NCBI GenBank assembly: GCA_001692895.1 | Contig: KV748180.1 | Location: 4,127,169 to 4,191,168, forward strand | From: Cenococcum geophilum 1.58 | Taxonomy: Eukaryota; Ascomycota; Dothideomycetes; Gloniales; Gloniaceae | DNA: 64,000 nucleotides | Reading direction: 5' to 3' | Part shown: piece by piece, positions 9,241 through 21,867 of the stretch | Position numbering within the stretch: position 1 is the stretch's first letter | Layout: every line of letters begins with the position of its first letter | Program-made: the position numbers and the translations under genes | Notes under the pieces: generated by a model | Told to the model about the DNA's origin: nothing | Databases searched by the model: none | Seen by the model: only the letters and a program-made list of their open reading frames with translations

Positions 9241-10162
9241 GGCTATAAAAGGAGGGGAAGGAGAAGGCTAGGGGGGCTTCCTTTAACTATAAAGTAGACT
9301 ATAGGGTAAAAAGATTCTTAAAAGACTCCATCTCCGTAAGAGGTTAGGGGGAAGACGCGTAAGCGTGGCGCGGGTATAGGTAAATAAAGCCATTAAACGC
9401 GTAAATATTAATAGAGGAGGAGAAGAAGAAGAAGAATAGAGCTCTATATTATAAAAATAGAATTATAGTAGGCCATTTTATATAAACTAAAAGCCCCGCG
9501 TGAGCTAGGAGCTAGCGTAGGTACGAAAATAAAAAGAGGGTTAAAAAAATAGATTATTAAGGCGACGATAAGGTCAAAGGCGCGTAATGAGGTTCTTTAT
9601 ACTAACCTAGTACTAACCTAGGCCTTAAAAACGCGTCTAATAAGTAGGGGCCACTACTAAAAGAGGGGGGTAATATTTGGACAATATGTTGCGAACCTTA
9701 GGGGGTTATATATAACCTAAGGTTATGCTAAGCCTAACCCAGATCTGCAATACCTAATAATTACTACCTAAGGCTGTGTAATTAATTATAGAATCCTACT
9801 AGGAAGTTTAGGGATATCTACTAAAGAGTATAAGGATATTTTAAGGAATAGGAGTAATAGAAGTATGTAAAGTAGAGCCTATAAGATGCCTAAAAGTAGT
9901 AAAGACTTTAGTATAATTATAAGCACTAGGATAAGCATTTCGGAGTAGGTAATAAGATCCTATTTTATTTAATAAATATTAAAATCTATTAACTATTAAA
10001 GAAGCTTAATATAAGATGCCTAGGTCCCTTTTAAATTTATTAAAAATAAGGTAAGCGGTTATTACGTAACGCCGCGGCACTAGCGTAGCGAGTTATCTTG
10101 GTCCTAGACGATTAGCCAATTATAAGCTGCTTATATAACAGATTAATTATCTTATATTATTG
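9241..10162. other. RIP-degraded region without a recognised gene
   Basis: Contains a purine-rich patch (gaggaggagaagaagaagaagaa-like, about 9412-9437) and a short direct repeat tactaaccta near 9600. It would correspond to the upstream region of the minus-strand recombinase relic. I see no promoter or coding motif that can be supported. Confidence 0.35.
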
Positions 10163-10720
10163 TCGTCTAGTATACGGTTTAGAAATTTATTAGTCCCTCG
10201 CGTTAATTTATATGTAATTTTTATACAAACTTACGCGCCATACTAAATTTTCAGCTATTAACCAATAATAAACTAATACCTTTATAAATAATCGGCTAAT
10301 GTTATGTTCTAGAACTTTATAAGGCGATTTTAATACTACTAAAATTATTGCGAACGGCCTGGTAATTACTACTATATTTCGCCTTAAATAAGCGGGTCTC
10401 CCCTTTAAAGCTCCGCCTAAAACCCTACTGCTATTAATTAATAATAAACTAACGCCTTTATAGATAATTGGCTAACGTTATATTCTAGAGCTTTATAAGG
10501 CGATTCTAATGCTACCAAAATTATTGTAAACGGCCTAGTGGTTACCGCTACGTTTTGCTTTAAATATTACCGCTAAAATGGTAAATATTTAGCTAGAGCT
10601 ATTAACTATTACCAATCCTTAACGTTTGACCTCCTATATTAATATTTATAGTAGATAAATACCTAAATAGCTAATATATTATATCTAGATTAATTCTATA
10701 CCTTATTACCTACTTTATTG
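10163..10720 (+). repeat. 5' region of the helicase unit, copy 1 (copy 2 at 30588-30953)
   Basis: Starting at gtctagtatacggtttagaaatttattagtccctcgcg-like sequence, this stretch is similar over several hundred bases to 30588-30953. It has an extra internal duplication here: the block aataataaactaa...gctttataaggcgat occurs at about 10265 and again at about 10440. It leads directly into the RecQ-like relic, so it is probably its upstream untranslated region and promoter. Both copies end their similarity at accttattacctactttattgc. Confidence 0.6.
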
Positions 10721-13200
10721 CTTCTTTGCTACCTATACTACCTAAATATTAACCTGTAAACCCCCTACTAACTTTATATTTCCTAATAAGCTATATACCG
10801 CCGTTTAGTATAAAGAAATGCTTAAAGGCCTTAATAAGGAAGCTAAAAGTTAAATATATGCCTAGTATAGTACGCAACTATCCTTATACTGCTAGTGAGG
10901 TAGTAGATAATACTATTAGTATAGTAAACGTCTTTCAAAAGCAACGTACTAATAATAAGGCGTTTTAGTTACTGGCAGTAGATAGTAAAGCTCCTTAGTT
11001 ACTATAAATAGATTTATAAATATCTTAACTCTCTACTAGCTTAGCTAGCTAGGATATACCTTAACTCTCTACTAGCTTGGCCTATTAGGATATACTAAAA
11101 ATGCGAGTAGCTAGAGCTTAGAGAAAAATCTAAGATAAGAAGAAGCCTAATATAATAACTTAAGTACGAGATAACGTAATTTAGGGTACTATATTACTGC
11201 TATACGGCGACAAATTCTATATAAAAAATAAGTCGGTAACCTATATTTGGAGGCTAATCTATAATTATATTAATGTTATCCTTATTGTATAAACCGGCTT
11301 TAGTAAAAGCCTTATTATATAAGTAATTTTAATCTTTTATAAAAATACTATATTGCTAATATTTCTTCCTCTAAACAAGATTATAAAAGAGTAAGTTTAA
11401 AAGGTTAATTAGATTAGTAGTAATGCGCTACTCCTTAATGCTAACGTTAAGGATATAGATAAAGCGCTTAAGAATATAAGAGCCGGCCTATATACTTATA
11501 TCTTTATTAGTCCTAAGCTTGCCAGTATACCATCTTTTTAAGATTTGCTTAAAGACCTTAAGTTTAAGAAGTAATTAGCCTTAGTTACTGTTAATAAAGC
11601 TCATCTTATTATATAATAGGGTAAGAAGTTTTGCCCTAAGTATACGCAGCTACACTATATACGTAATCTAATTAGAAGCTTGGTTCCATAGTTTACCTAT
11701 TCTACAACTTTTAATTTAGAAACGTTAGAAACGGTTAAGAAGTCCTTAGGCTTTAATAATACTAATATATACCTTAAGTAGACTTCTATTTCCTATAGAG
11801 AGCTTATCTTTTATCTTAGCTAAATACTAAAGGATATAATTACTAAATATACCTTACTCCGCTTCCTTTTTAATAAGGCTATTAATCCTCTAACTATTAA
11901 AATATATATTAATCCTGCCGTCTTTTAGGGAGGGAGCCGCTTAGCTACTCCGTATAAGATTCTAAAGACTATTATATTTTTTAATACTAAAGTTTAAGCT
12001 ATAAAGGCGTATAGAAGTATATTTAAGTACCTATAGTAGCTATATCTAGCTTAATATACTAAGAATATTACCCGCTTAATTATAGCTATATTCTATTAAA
12101 TAACCTTATTATTTAGTAAGAAGTTAATACTAGATAAGTTTAGGAAACTAGTAAAATCTTTTAAGATTTAAATTATTTTTACTATAGAGGCTATTAGGAT
12201 TAGTGTTAATCTTCTAGACGTCTATAAAGTGGTTATATATATAATACCGGCGCCTAAATAACATTTCTCTTTTCTTTTATAGCGTGGTGATTAAGCTAGT
12301 CGCGATAATAAAAGGGCTAAAGTAATCTTTTTATTTAAATACTAGTGCTTTAGCGAATAAGACCTACTCCTACAGCTAAAGCTAAAGGCAGTATACCGTT
12401 TAAATTCTCGCCGATAGTAATAATCTTGCGTATTATTATCCTACCCCTCTTCTACCTTTTAGCTATTACTATTACGCGGATCCTAATTACTGTTAGTTAA
12501 TTCTATAAACTTAGATAACTTATTAGCTAGTAATACTATCTAGTTAAAGCGGGGAGGTAAAAAGGAAGATAAGTAGAAGCGTATAAAGATAAGAAATAAG
12601 TTTTTCTAGCTATATAACGATTATAAGTGTATTAAGGAAATACTATATAAGTATTTCGCCGAGCCTAACGCTTTAATTGCTGCTAATACCAATAAAGGCT
12701 TCTACTGTAGTTACTATAATAACTCCCTTTAGTTAAGAACGCCTAAACGTGAAATATATAATAAAAAGGGGGCAAATCTAGATGCTAAAAAGAATTATAT
12801 CCTTAAGAGACTTTAGACGTGGGCTTAGATATTAGTAGTACTTATAGCTATTAATAGATCTGCTCTATTTCTAATATATTACACTATTACCGTTCTATAT
12901 ACTATACTATATTAAATAGCATATTAATTTCACCTAATTACTACACGCGAATACCTTAATAACTATATAAATAAATAGGAGCACGCAGATCTACTATCTA
13001 AAAGTCTATAGTAGGAGCTATATGCGGCCGGTCTTAAATATAATTATATACTATACCCTTCTTTATAGGGTATAGATGGGATATTTAGGATTTTTAGTAT
13101 TAATCCGATGCTAAGCTAGAGTTAAACTTTATTAATTAACTCCCTATTTAATACTGCTATATTTACCGCTACTACTAGTTAAGCTATATTAGTTACTACC
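10721..13200 (+). pseudogene. RecQ-like DNA helicase relic (telomere-linked-helicase type)
   Basis: RecQ helicases unwind DNA using ATP. In the plus frame I see TGFSKSLI at about 11293-11316 (Walker A, motif I). VNKAHLI..GKKFCPKY at 11590-11642 is the RecQ-type DEAH box, with Asp and Glu of the box replaced (NKAH), followed by the RecQ-specific aromatic loop. STTF at about 11701 is the motif III SAT position with Ala replaced by Thr. Downstream, helicase domain 2 and a Cys-containing zinc-binding region are only faintly readable. Stops replace presumed Gln/Trp codons throughout, so the gene is dead. In several fungi RecQ genes of this kind are multicopy and lie next to telomeres; that context is inferred, as no telomeric repeats are visible here. 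Confidence 0.7.
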
Positions 13201-13544
13201 GTATCCACTATATAACCGCGACTCTTTTTAAGCCTACCCCCGCGCCAGTCTCCTCTATATAATACTTAGGTGCTATTGCCTATAAGATATAGCCTATTAA
13301 GCTTATAAAGCTTAAATATATAATATATCTAGAATATACTAGATATAAGGAAGAGAAAGAGGTTTTAGTCATTATCGCGGTTATAAAGGGAAGGTAAGTT
13401 ATTACTATTTTAATAATATTTTTACACCCTATATATTCCGCTAAGCCCTATTACTAATAAGCTATTTAATATATATATAGTAGTATATAGGGAGCTTTAG
13501 CTTTATAACCGGATTAATATTACCGCCGTTATAGGCAGTATAGA
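13201..13544. other. Downstream of the helicase relic, no recognised feature
   Basis: AT-rich, mutated sequence between the end of readable helicase homology and the start of the direct-repeat unit at 13545. No gene or motif could be supported. Confidence 0.35.
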
Positions 13545-14429
13545 AGAGTAAAGCCTAATACTAAAAGATAATACTTAATTAAGCATTGTAAATAAAAGAA
13601 TAGAATAACTTAAGTTATACTAGAGAAATCGTTAATTAATAGAGGGTAGAGGAGAAGTTATATTAAGGTAAAGTAAGGTTAAAACCTAAGCTCCTTTTAA
13701 AATATATATAACCTTAAGTCTTATATATATAATAAGAAAACGAACTAAAAACTAAGGGGCATTTAACATTACTACTTTACCTCCCCTACCTAAAACGTTG
13801 TCCCCTAACGTTTCCTTATATCTCCTAAAGTGGGTAATAAATACCCTAAAAAAGAAGACACCCTAACGCCTAATACTCCTCCAACTTATTAAAAGCTGCC
13901 TATACTCCCTCCTTAATTATTACCTCTGCTTCTTCCATATTATCCTTATTTACTATACCTTCTACTTTAAGTTCTATACTCCTATTATCCTACATATTAA
14001 TATCTCTAGCTTAGAGGTTTAAAGACACTTTTTCTCTAATAGTATACACTTCTGCTTATATTTTCTTCTATAAAGGAGATTATAAAATACTAGAGTTAAT
14101 TACCTACTCTTCTAAAGCAGTACCCCTTTCCAAAATTAGTAAAGGCGTTGGGCGGTATAATGCTATTGGTTTATTAGTGTTTTCTAAGGTACTAATAACT
14201 GTTAATAATTATTTAGGGGTAGTATCCTAGAGGCTATCTCCCTTAGGCTTACTTAGATCCTTTAGTTTATAGTCAATCTTTATAGGTACTACTTCGTTAT
14301 TAAAGATATTAGGACTAAGGTTTAGAGCAGTAGTTCTAGCGCCTTAAGGCGTAATAGCCCTATCCTCGCCTTTAGTATAGCCTTTAGAACTATACTCAGT
14401 TAATAGAGGAGCGCTAAAAGTTATACCCT

Positions 14430-14443
14430 TATTTTTTAGATCT
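14430..14443. repeat. 14-bp target-site duplication (partner at 18118-18131)
   Basis: tattttttagatct occurs exactly at 14430-14443 and 18118-18131, immediately outside the segment 14444-18117. The neighbouring bases differ on the outer side. The uninterrupted arrangement (...ttttttagat... followed by ctaaacttaag) matches copy 2 of unit E near 23500-23550. So 14444-18117 was inserted as one piece. Confidence 0.88.
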
Positions 14444-16208
14444 GCCCGCAAAGCCCTACTATACACATCTACGTCGCCGCGGGTGGAAACATTATCGGGA
14501 AATCATTCCCTATAATAGCTAAGTGCAGAGGCAATAAAGGAGAGCCGTCGCAGCGCGCGTAGCGCGCTAGTGTTGCAACTCTGTAGTGTTAAGCCTATAA
14601 CGTATATATCGCCCTTAACAACACTAGGAGTCCTACTGCCCCTACTTAGGGCTCCTACTATACTATCTAGGGGGGCCATTAAGGGAAACTAGGATACGAA
14701 AACCGCCTAATATATAACTACCTAGCTCGCAGCCAGGCCTAAAACTAGCCTTATTTAGCTAGTTAATATAAACGCGCCCTAGGCGTATAATAGGACACCC
14801 TTAGGCTTATACTAGCTCTAAAACTAAGAGGATACGGCAAGGGTATAGGGAACCTCTTTTTATAAGAACTTATTAAGGTTAACGCGTCGTAGATACTTTA
14901 TACAAAACTTATTAAGGCCCTAAGGCTACCGCGAAGAACTTATTAAGGCCCTACCTAAAAAACTTATTAAGGCCCCTCTATGAGGGCCTATTTAGTATCT
15001 GGTATACCTAGGTAACTTAAAAGAGGGTCTTAATAGGTATAGTGCGCGCGACCTGGACGACAGCGACGTAACAGCAACATAATGGCGACGTGACGGCGAC
15101 TAGATAGCTTAATGAGGTAGAAATACGGGTAAAGCTCTAGGCAGCGGAAACATAGGCCAGCTTTAACGGCCCTATAGTATACGACTTAGTTAACTTATAG
15201 GTAACTTATAGGAGGGTCTTAATAGGCGTAGTGCATGTAACCTAATGCGTATATATATAAGGCGACTTATAGGAGGGTCTTAATAGGCGTAGTATATATA
15301 ACCTAATATATATATATAGAGGAGGCTATAGGGGAAACACAGGCTAGTTAGATAAGGTCTTAATAGTTAGAGATATAGGCTAGCTTATAAAAGGGGGGGA
15401 CACAAGCTTAGTTAGTAGGAGAGGGGGGAGTAGGTTGTCTGGTACGGGACCTAGTATCTCTACGGCCCCTCTCCTATAAGATACGGTCGGCCTATTATAA
15501 GGAAACTCTTATAGGTAATACGAAACGGGAACCTCCTATAGGGCGTAGTATATAGTAGCCACTACTAGCTCTAAGGACCTTACCCCTTAGCTAGGCTTTA
15601 ATCCTTAGTGCACTTAATAGGTAAGTAGGATTACGTCCTAGCTAGAGAGACTATTATATGGCTTAAAAGAACGGATATGCGTATTAGTATATTAATAGAC
15701 GGAACCGTCTATCTCTAGGGTGGTATACTAGCGAGATATACTTAAGGAGTAAACAGAAGTTACTTAGGCAGGAAGGTTTTAGCTAGGCCTAACTATAGAA
15801 AGTGCGCCTAAGTCTATATTATAGGATATAGCTATAACGCCTTTATAGGATTACGCCAGTAGGCGCGTAAGACGGAAGTTACAACCCCTAGAAATGGCAG
15901 CTTATACCTATACCGGCAGAAATAATAGAAAAGGCGTAAAACTAGAGGCTATAGAAGGCTCCTAAGCTATATAAAAGCGTACTAACTTTAGGAGGAGACT
16001 CTTATATAGACTGCTAGGGGGTAAACTAGTACTTAGGCTAATAACCCGTTATAAGATATCTAAAAAAATGGTGAAATTCCCTATATAAGTAGTGGTGGCA
16101 GCCAACTGCTTGCAGACTAGGACTAAAGCACTAGAAAACTAGGGTAGAGGCTTAGATAAGTAGGTATATTAAACTCTACTATATTACTAGCTAATATATA
16201 ACTACCTG
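14444..16208 (+). repeat. Module X, copy 2 (1,765 bp)
   Basis: Same length and end points as the inverted copy at 2576-4340. This copy is more RIP-mutated: relative to copy 1 it shows additional C-to-T and G-to-A changes, for example ctatacacatc against ctgcacgcgtc just inside the 5' end. The hairpin near the 5' end is retained in weakened form. The plus strand near 15975-16180 carries the Arg/Lys-rich reading frame seen at 2612-2815, with stops. Confidence 0.85.
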
Positions 16209-18117
16209 CTATGCTAAGCCTAGATATAAGCGGAGCCTTTAACCACATATCGCATAAAAGGCTCCTATAGATCCTAAGAAAGAAGGGCCTCTTAGAATGG
16301 ATAATTAAGTTTACCCAATCCTTCTTAATAGGGCGCAATACTAAAATAGTATTTAAGGGATATAAAAGTGAAACAATACCAACACGCACAGGAATCCTAT
16401 AGGGATCACCCCTATCGCCAATCCTATTCCTATTCTTTATATCTAAGCTACTAGAGACATTTAACAACAACTAGAAAACAGTAGCCCTAGGCTTTATAGA
16501 CGATATAAACCTTATTATATAGGGAAACACAGCAGCAGAAAACTATACTAGGCTAAATTAGGCATATAACAGGTGCATCGCATAGGCAAAACGACATGGT
16601 GCCAAATTTGCACTAGATAAATACCAGCTTATCCATTTTACAAGGAAAAGGAGGGTAAACAACAACCTAGCGTCGACGGTAAGTATCTAGGGATGCGAAG
16701 CAAAGCCGGAAGCCACACTCAAGGTCCTAGGGGTCTGGGTAGACACTAAACTAAACTAAAATGCACATATTATAAAGGCGACCACTAGGGGTGCAGTAGC
16801 ATTCGCAGCAGCATTATGAATTACAGCCTCGACCTGGGGACCATTATTTAGACGTATACGACTACTATATACGGCAGTAGTAAGACCAACAATGCTATAC
16901 GGAGCCTAGATCTAGGGCCTCGGACTAAATGGCAAGCTAATAGCAAAAAGCTCCCTAGCGCCACTAGAAAAACTACAGAACTAATGCCTACGTAGAATTA
17001 CAGGAGCCTATAAGCGGACACCACGTGCCGTAATAGAACGCAAAGCAGCAGTACCACTACTTAATATCTATATAGACATAACTGCTATATAAAGAGCAGC
17101 CACAGTATAAGGACACCCGGTAGAGAAAGATATACACTAAGTACTAGAACGTATACGCGAAGCGAGGCCTTACTAGAGAGGAGTAAGGTCCTATTAAAGG
17201 CGTAATACACCCAAGTATATAAGCTAGGAGGCCCTATGCCTATAAGCAGCAGAGAGAGAACAAGAAATATGGGAGCTACTATAACACCAAGTAGAGACCC
17301 GGCGCCACGCCGGTAGAGCACCGCTACGGCAACAGAGGATAGGAGGCCACTAATATAGGTGGAGATCGACTATATATATCGCAAGATGGGCAGATATAGA
17401 GTGGAAGCGACGCTGGAAGAAGGCGGCAAAGACATAGAGAGTAGCCACGTGGAACACCCTATAGACAATACTAACTCTCCCCCTATATAAAGGACAGACA
17501 AAGGCAGAATCTACGGCTGGCTTTCTACTACGGATAAAGGTAATAGGGCTAAACGCATGGCTAGCAAGCATCTATGTCCCACAAACTACACCACACTATA
17601 CGTGCGGATGGCCCACACAACTAGTACGCCACGTGCTACTCTTTTGCAACCACCACACAGCTAGAGACTAGCTATTCACTAGGGCGGGCACAAATAATAT
17701 TACCCAAATGCTCTCTACCAGTAGAGGCCTATATGTAACGGCAAAATAGCTAATAAGCTAAGGAGTCCTCTAGCAATTCTAGACAGCATACAAGATCCAA
17801 CAGGAGGACACTGGAGGATACGCCCCCTTCCAGCCCCTTAGGGACTGGACACCCCCGCCTAGTTAAAGGCGACACGCAGGCGAACCACCTAACCCTCCTA
17901 CTACCCCCTAGATCTTCTAAGATACCCTAGAAGCATAGTACGAAAGGTAAACAAACTACAAAGATATACAGGCTAGGCGAAGGTGGAGCGCGTAAGACTA
18001 GCTAAAAGGATACACCTAGGTTTTCCCCTAATTAGGGATTTTTCCTATATAGAAGGTAGAAGCCTGCATAGACCTAGAATAGGGACCAAATCGGGCGATA
18101 AATAGAATTAATAATGA
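16209..18117 (+). pseudogene. LINE reverse transcriptase, 3' half (Tad1/I-like), in the chimera
   Basis: The frame begins MLSLDISGAFNHISHKRLL, the catalytic Asp region of the palm (motif A). It continues with TGIL.GSPLSPILFLFF (motif B) and GFIDDINLI at about 16490-16513 (the xxDD catalytic motif, both Asp intact). It then passes through the thumb region to a C-terminal zinc finger of the LINE type, CGWPTQLVRHVLLFCNHH at about 17603-17655. Only about a dozen or two stops interrupt it, fewer than in the other LINE copies, so it is the best-preserved LINE copy in the window. No poly-A is present; the tail is AATAAT-like. Confidence 0.85.
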
Positions 18118-18131
18118 TATTTTTTAGATCT

Positions 18132-18600
18132 AAACTTAAGTCTTTAAGGTATTCTCAGTTATTTACGGGACGCCTATAGCCTTATTTTTTTACTAAAAAG
18201 TAAGACCTCGCCCTAAATACCTTTTATTTAAATTCCTTAAGATCTTTAAAACTGTTACAAATAGCCTTAGCAATACGCGCCCTATGTTTTTCCTAAAATA
18301 CTTTATATTTATTATTTAAAGTAGGATTTAGGATTACCTGCTATTCTACCCTTACTTAAGGATTATTTTATAAAAGTCTTCCAACTAAAGCATTAAAAGG
18401 GCACTCTTTGCCTGTAGTTGTATATAGGCCGGGAATTTATATAGAGAAATACTAGTAATAGGTTCGCTAGTAGAAGTTAAAACCAGGGGAAGACTAGTTA
18501 GATTTATCTATATAACCTCCTACTAGCTTTTAAGCCTAGGGATTTCTAATTTCCTAGTGTTTGGTAGGATTATAATTAAGTTTAAAGTAATAATTAAGCG
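18132..18600 (-). other. Junction region of unit E after the chimera
   Basis: Continuation of the unit E ORF. The minus strand reads a Lys/Arg-rich segment followed by a stretch matching copy 2 at about 23560-23900. This confirms that the material on both sides of 14444-18117 was contiguous before insertion. Confidence 0.5.
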
Positions 18601-21545
18601 GCTTAATGTTGCTTAAGATGCTCCTTATATAATAGTAACTTTTATAAACTATACTTCTCTAGTTTTTAACGCAATAGGTATCTAGTTAAGCTTAAACCTT
18701 TTAGCATTAGCTTTAGTCCAGGCCGTCTCTATATTCTTAATACGCCCCCTACTATTAAGTTCTCCGCGCTTTTAAAGTAAATCTACCCATTTTAGTATAT
18801 ACTAATGCATTCTAGGTAGGAGTTCTATATAAAACTAAATCCCCTCCTTAACTAAGGAAATACAAGAATAAAGCTAGCTATCTCTAGAATTTGGCCCTCC
18901 TTCGCGTACCTAGAGAAGATTAATTTCTAAGTTCCGTTTTTTAGGAAGATAGCTATTAAGAAACTAGAGCGTGTAGCTTAGATATATAATAAAATAAGTA
19001 GCATTATTAGTACGTAAAGCTATAGTATATTTATAGTGCTCCAGATCTATACAAACCGCCTATTATAGTAAGGTATAATATATAGTTTAGAGGATACTAT
19101 CTTTCTCTTCTCTAGCAGTCTTTTATAAATAGTATACGTATATATTAAACTCTTTCTTAAAAATGCCTAGAATTCTAATGTTTTCCTACTATTTAAATAA
19201 ATCGGCGTGGTAGATTCCGAGTAAGTCCTATTTAAGTTCCCCTTTTAAGCCTAATATAAGCTTTTTTAATCCCACGCGGTTTATTAGATAATCGCTAGGC
19301 TATATAGCAGAATAAGCGTAAATTCCGAGGTTATCATTTATATACTTTAGGCAACTATTCTTTTTAAACTAAAAATAGGAGCTTTTAGCCATCTAGAGAA
19401 TGTTAATAGTATTATAGTTCTTAGAGACTAAGTAGATTTATAAATATAAATTAGTAAAAAAACGCTGGTATCTAATCCTAACAACCCTACTATTTTTTGA
19501 AGATATATCCGGTATAACGCGCGGACTTCTATTCTATTTCCTTACTAGGCCGTAATAAATTAGTATAAGATAGAAAAGATACCGTCTTCTAGCTTTTTCT
19601 TAGAATTAAGGGCCTTAATTAATTTAGCTGGCGTTTTAGAATAATATAAGCATTTTATTTTCCACTTTGGCCGTGCTTTTATAATAATTACCTCTTCTTT
19701 AGCAATTATTATTACTTTTCCCTTTTACCTATTAGCTCTACTAAAAGCTAAAGGCTTTATAGGTCTTATCTTTAGCTTCTTTTTTAGCCCTACGTTTCTA
19801 TAGGGAGCTAGCGACGAGGTTATCCTCTAAAGACGTAAATTTATTAGATTTAGAGTCTTTTCCTTACGTTTTAGGTACCTTACCTCTAAACAGAAATAAG
19901 CTACGCAGCATTCTTATATTTAAGCCTTTAACCTTCTTAAAAGATAATAGTAGAGGTGCTAGAGCAACTGGCTCTAGTGCAGATTCCTTTTTAGTTTTAA
20001 TAGTTAAGGCTAGCACTAAAAGCTTATGGCCTTAGCTTAGATAATAAACGAGCTTTTATTTCTTAATTAACTCCTTATTAACTACCAATCCGAATTTATA
20101 GGCGGTAAGAAAGTCTAAGGGTGTTAGGTATAGGGTCCTTAAGATCCTAGCCTTTAAGAGTTTTAGGCGGCTTAGTATTATATTATTAATTATTTCTAAT
20201 ATATCTTTCCTAAAGATCTAACTTCTTTTTACCTGATTAATAAAGATACGGATGCTTTTTAGTATATAATACATATAGAAGAGCTTATAGGGACCTTCTA
20301 AAAGTTTCTCTCCTTACTCCTTCTTAATTGTATTTCGTACCGCTTTAATCTTATTAATCTTATAGGTAATCTTAGAGAGCTTTCTAATATCCGTAAAGGC
20401 GTTTTCCTAATCTTTATTTTCTAAATTTCCCTTAAGCTTATTATCCTTCTTAATCTTAACTATTGCATTTTTTATAGCCTTAACTATATTATGCTCCTAG
20501 TTTATAATAGCCTATATTAAACCATAATAGATATTCACGCGCTAATTAACTAGGTGGCTTTAGGCAGCCCTAAGAATGACCTTTATTATTTACGCCTTTC
20601 CTTAGTATATAAGGGCTATTAACTAAATAGTAGGAGGTAAAGGTATAAAAGGCAGAGGCATAGAAGGCAAAGGTGGCGGCTTTCCTTTTAAGTAGAGTTC
20701 CATAGTTCTAGATATTTTTATAATAATATTTTATATGTATAACGGGTGTATAGGTGGTATTTTAAGATAAAAGTTATAATAGTGTCTTCTTAACATAAGA
20801 GAAAAGTAAATAGGCGCGTATAACTAAATAAGATAAGATAATAAGAAATTAAAATAAAGGCCTTATAGTATTTTCTAGAAAAAGGTAAATTAAAAAGGAC
20901 TATTACATAAATTGTTAATATATTAAAGAACTTTAACCGGCGGTTAAAGTTATTTAATTAGTTAGATTTTTCTTGCCAAGACTTTTCTATAATAATAATA
21001 TTAGTTAGTACTAAAAATTAACTTTAACCTCTAATATACTTAACTAAGGTTTCTTAAAGTAAGTAGCTCTTCTCTTAACTTAAAAGGAAATAAAAATACT
21101 AAATTAAAAATTATAGAGCGTAAAAATGTAAAATACTTATAAGAGATAGTTACTAGTAATAAGGATAAAAGGAAGAAGACTATATATAAAGTTATTCTCT
21201 ATAAAAGCAGTTATTAAGACTAAGGATTTAGAATTAGCTTTAAAGAAGTAAACTCTTTTCCTAATTGCTTATAGCAGTGAGGTAGGAGTACGGTAGGAGA
21301 CTTTTAGTCTCTAAGAGTGCTAGCTATTATAGTGCTAAGTGTTCCTTAGATAAGCCTTACTTATAGTTACTTTACGCGTTTATTATAGAGATAAAGAAAA
21401 AAAAGAGAAAAAGTTACTACTTATAGTAATAGGTATCCTAAGTAACGGCTTACCTATAAAAGGATCTTTATAAAAGACCGTCTTTTAATAGAGCTATAAT
21501 TCTTAAGACGTAATAAGATTATAATATAATTAGAAGGGAGGAACG

Positions 21546-21867
21546 TATATAAAGGATAGGTAGAATTAACCGTAACCATAATATAACCCTAGTTAATTAC
21601 CGTTTATAAAGGCTTTTTCTCCTACTTCTTTTCTTCTACTTTCTTTCCTTAGAAGGGTTTAATTAAGCTTAGCTTCTATAATCCTTATGCTAATAGAGCA
21701 GTACAGTGCTATACCAGTGTAGTAGGAAACTGGCTATTTATCTTTTAGGAAGCTTAAAGGAACTCTTTTAATAAGTAGTAGTAATTAAGTTGCTTAAATA
21801 AGAGGGCAGGAGGACTTTTATAGATAAGAACTTAGCTAATTCTTCCTAGAGATTACCTTTTCTCTAC
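21546..21867. other. Segment of unit E absent from copy 2
   Basis: About 320 bp of AT-rich sequence, absent between the homologous flanks at 27122-27125 in copy 2. No gene was recognised. It may be a deletion in copy 2 or an extra insertion in copy 1; no clear duplication was found at its edges. Confidence 0.4.

Larger units (their letters stand above)
14444..18117 (+). mobile_element. Chimeric retroposon: module X joined to a LINE 3' half
   Basis: The 3,674-bp insertion is bounded by a 14-bp duplication. Its 5' 1,765 bp (14444-16208) are module X, and its 3' 1,909 bp (16209-18117) are the 3' half of a Tad1/I-like LINE, starting in the middle of the reverse transcriptase. The tail cgataaatagaattaataat is the same as in other LINE copies here (e.g. 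47579). Because both parts lie inside one target duplication, they were inserted together. The simplest explanation is template switching during reverse transcription, followed or not by further rounds. This arrangement parallels MINE elements of Magnaporthe (WEIRD fused to the 3' end of a LINE). Confidence 0.82.
13850..20703 (-). pseudogene. Unrecognised ORF of unit E, copy 1, about 1,050 codons, split
   Basis: It starts at an ATG complementary to 20701-20703, giving MELYLKGKPPPLPS, a proline-rich N-terminus. It runs leftward to 18132, and resumes at 14429 after the retroposon insertion, ending near 13850. The body contains Lys/Glu-rich helical stretches (about residues 60-230), a Ser/Lys-rich linker and a long C-terminal half ending in a low-complexity tail. 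I do not recognise the family; a Gag-like or other transposon protein is conceivable. Stops are frequent but the same protein can be read in copy 2, which shows it was once a real coding sequence. Confidence 0.5.

Noticed and set aside
16123..17571. Minus-strand open frames at 16123-16470, 17085-17321 and 17350-17571
   Set aside because: They are antisense to the well-supported plus-strand LINE reverse transcriptase. RIP creates TAG/TAA on the coding strand and leaves some antisense frames open.
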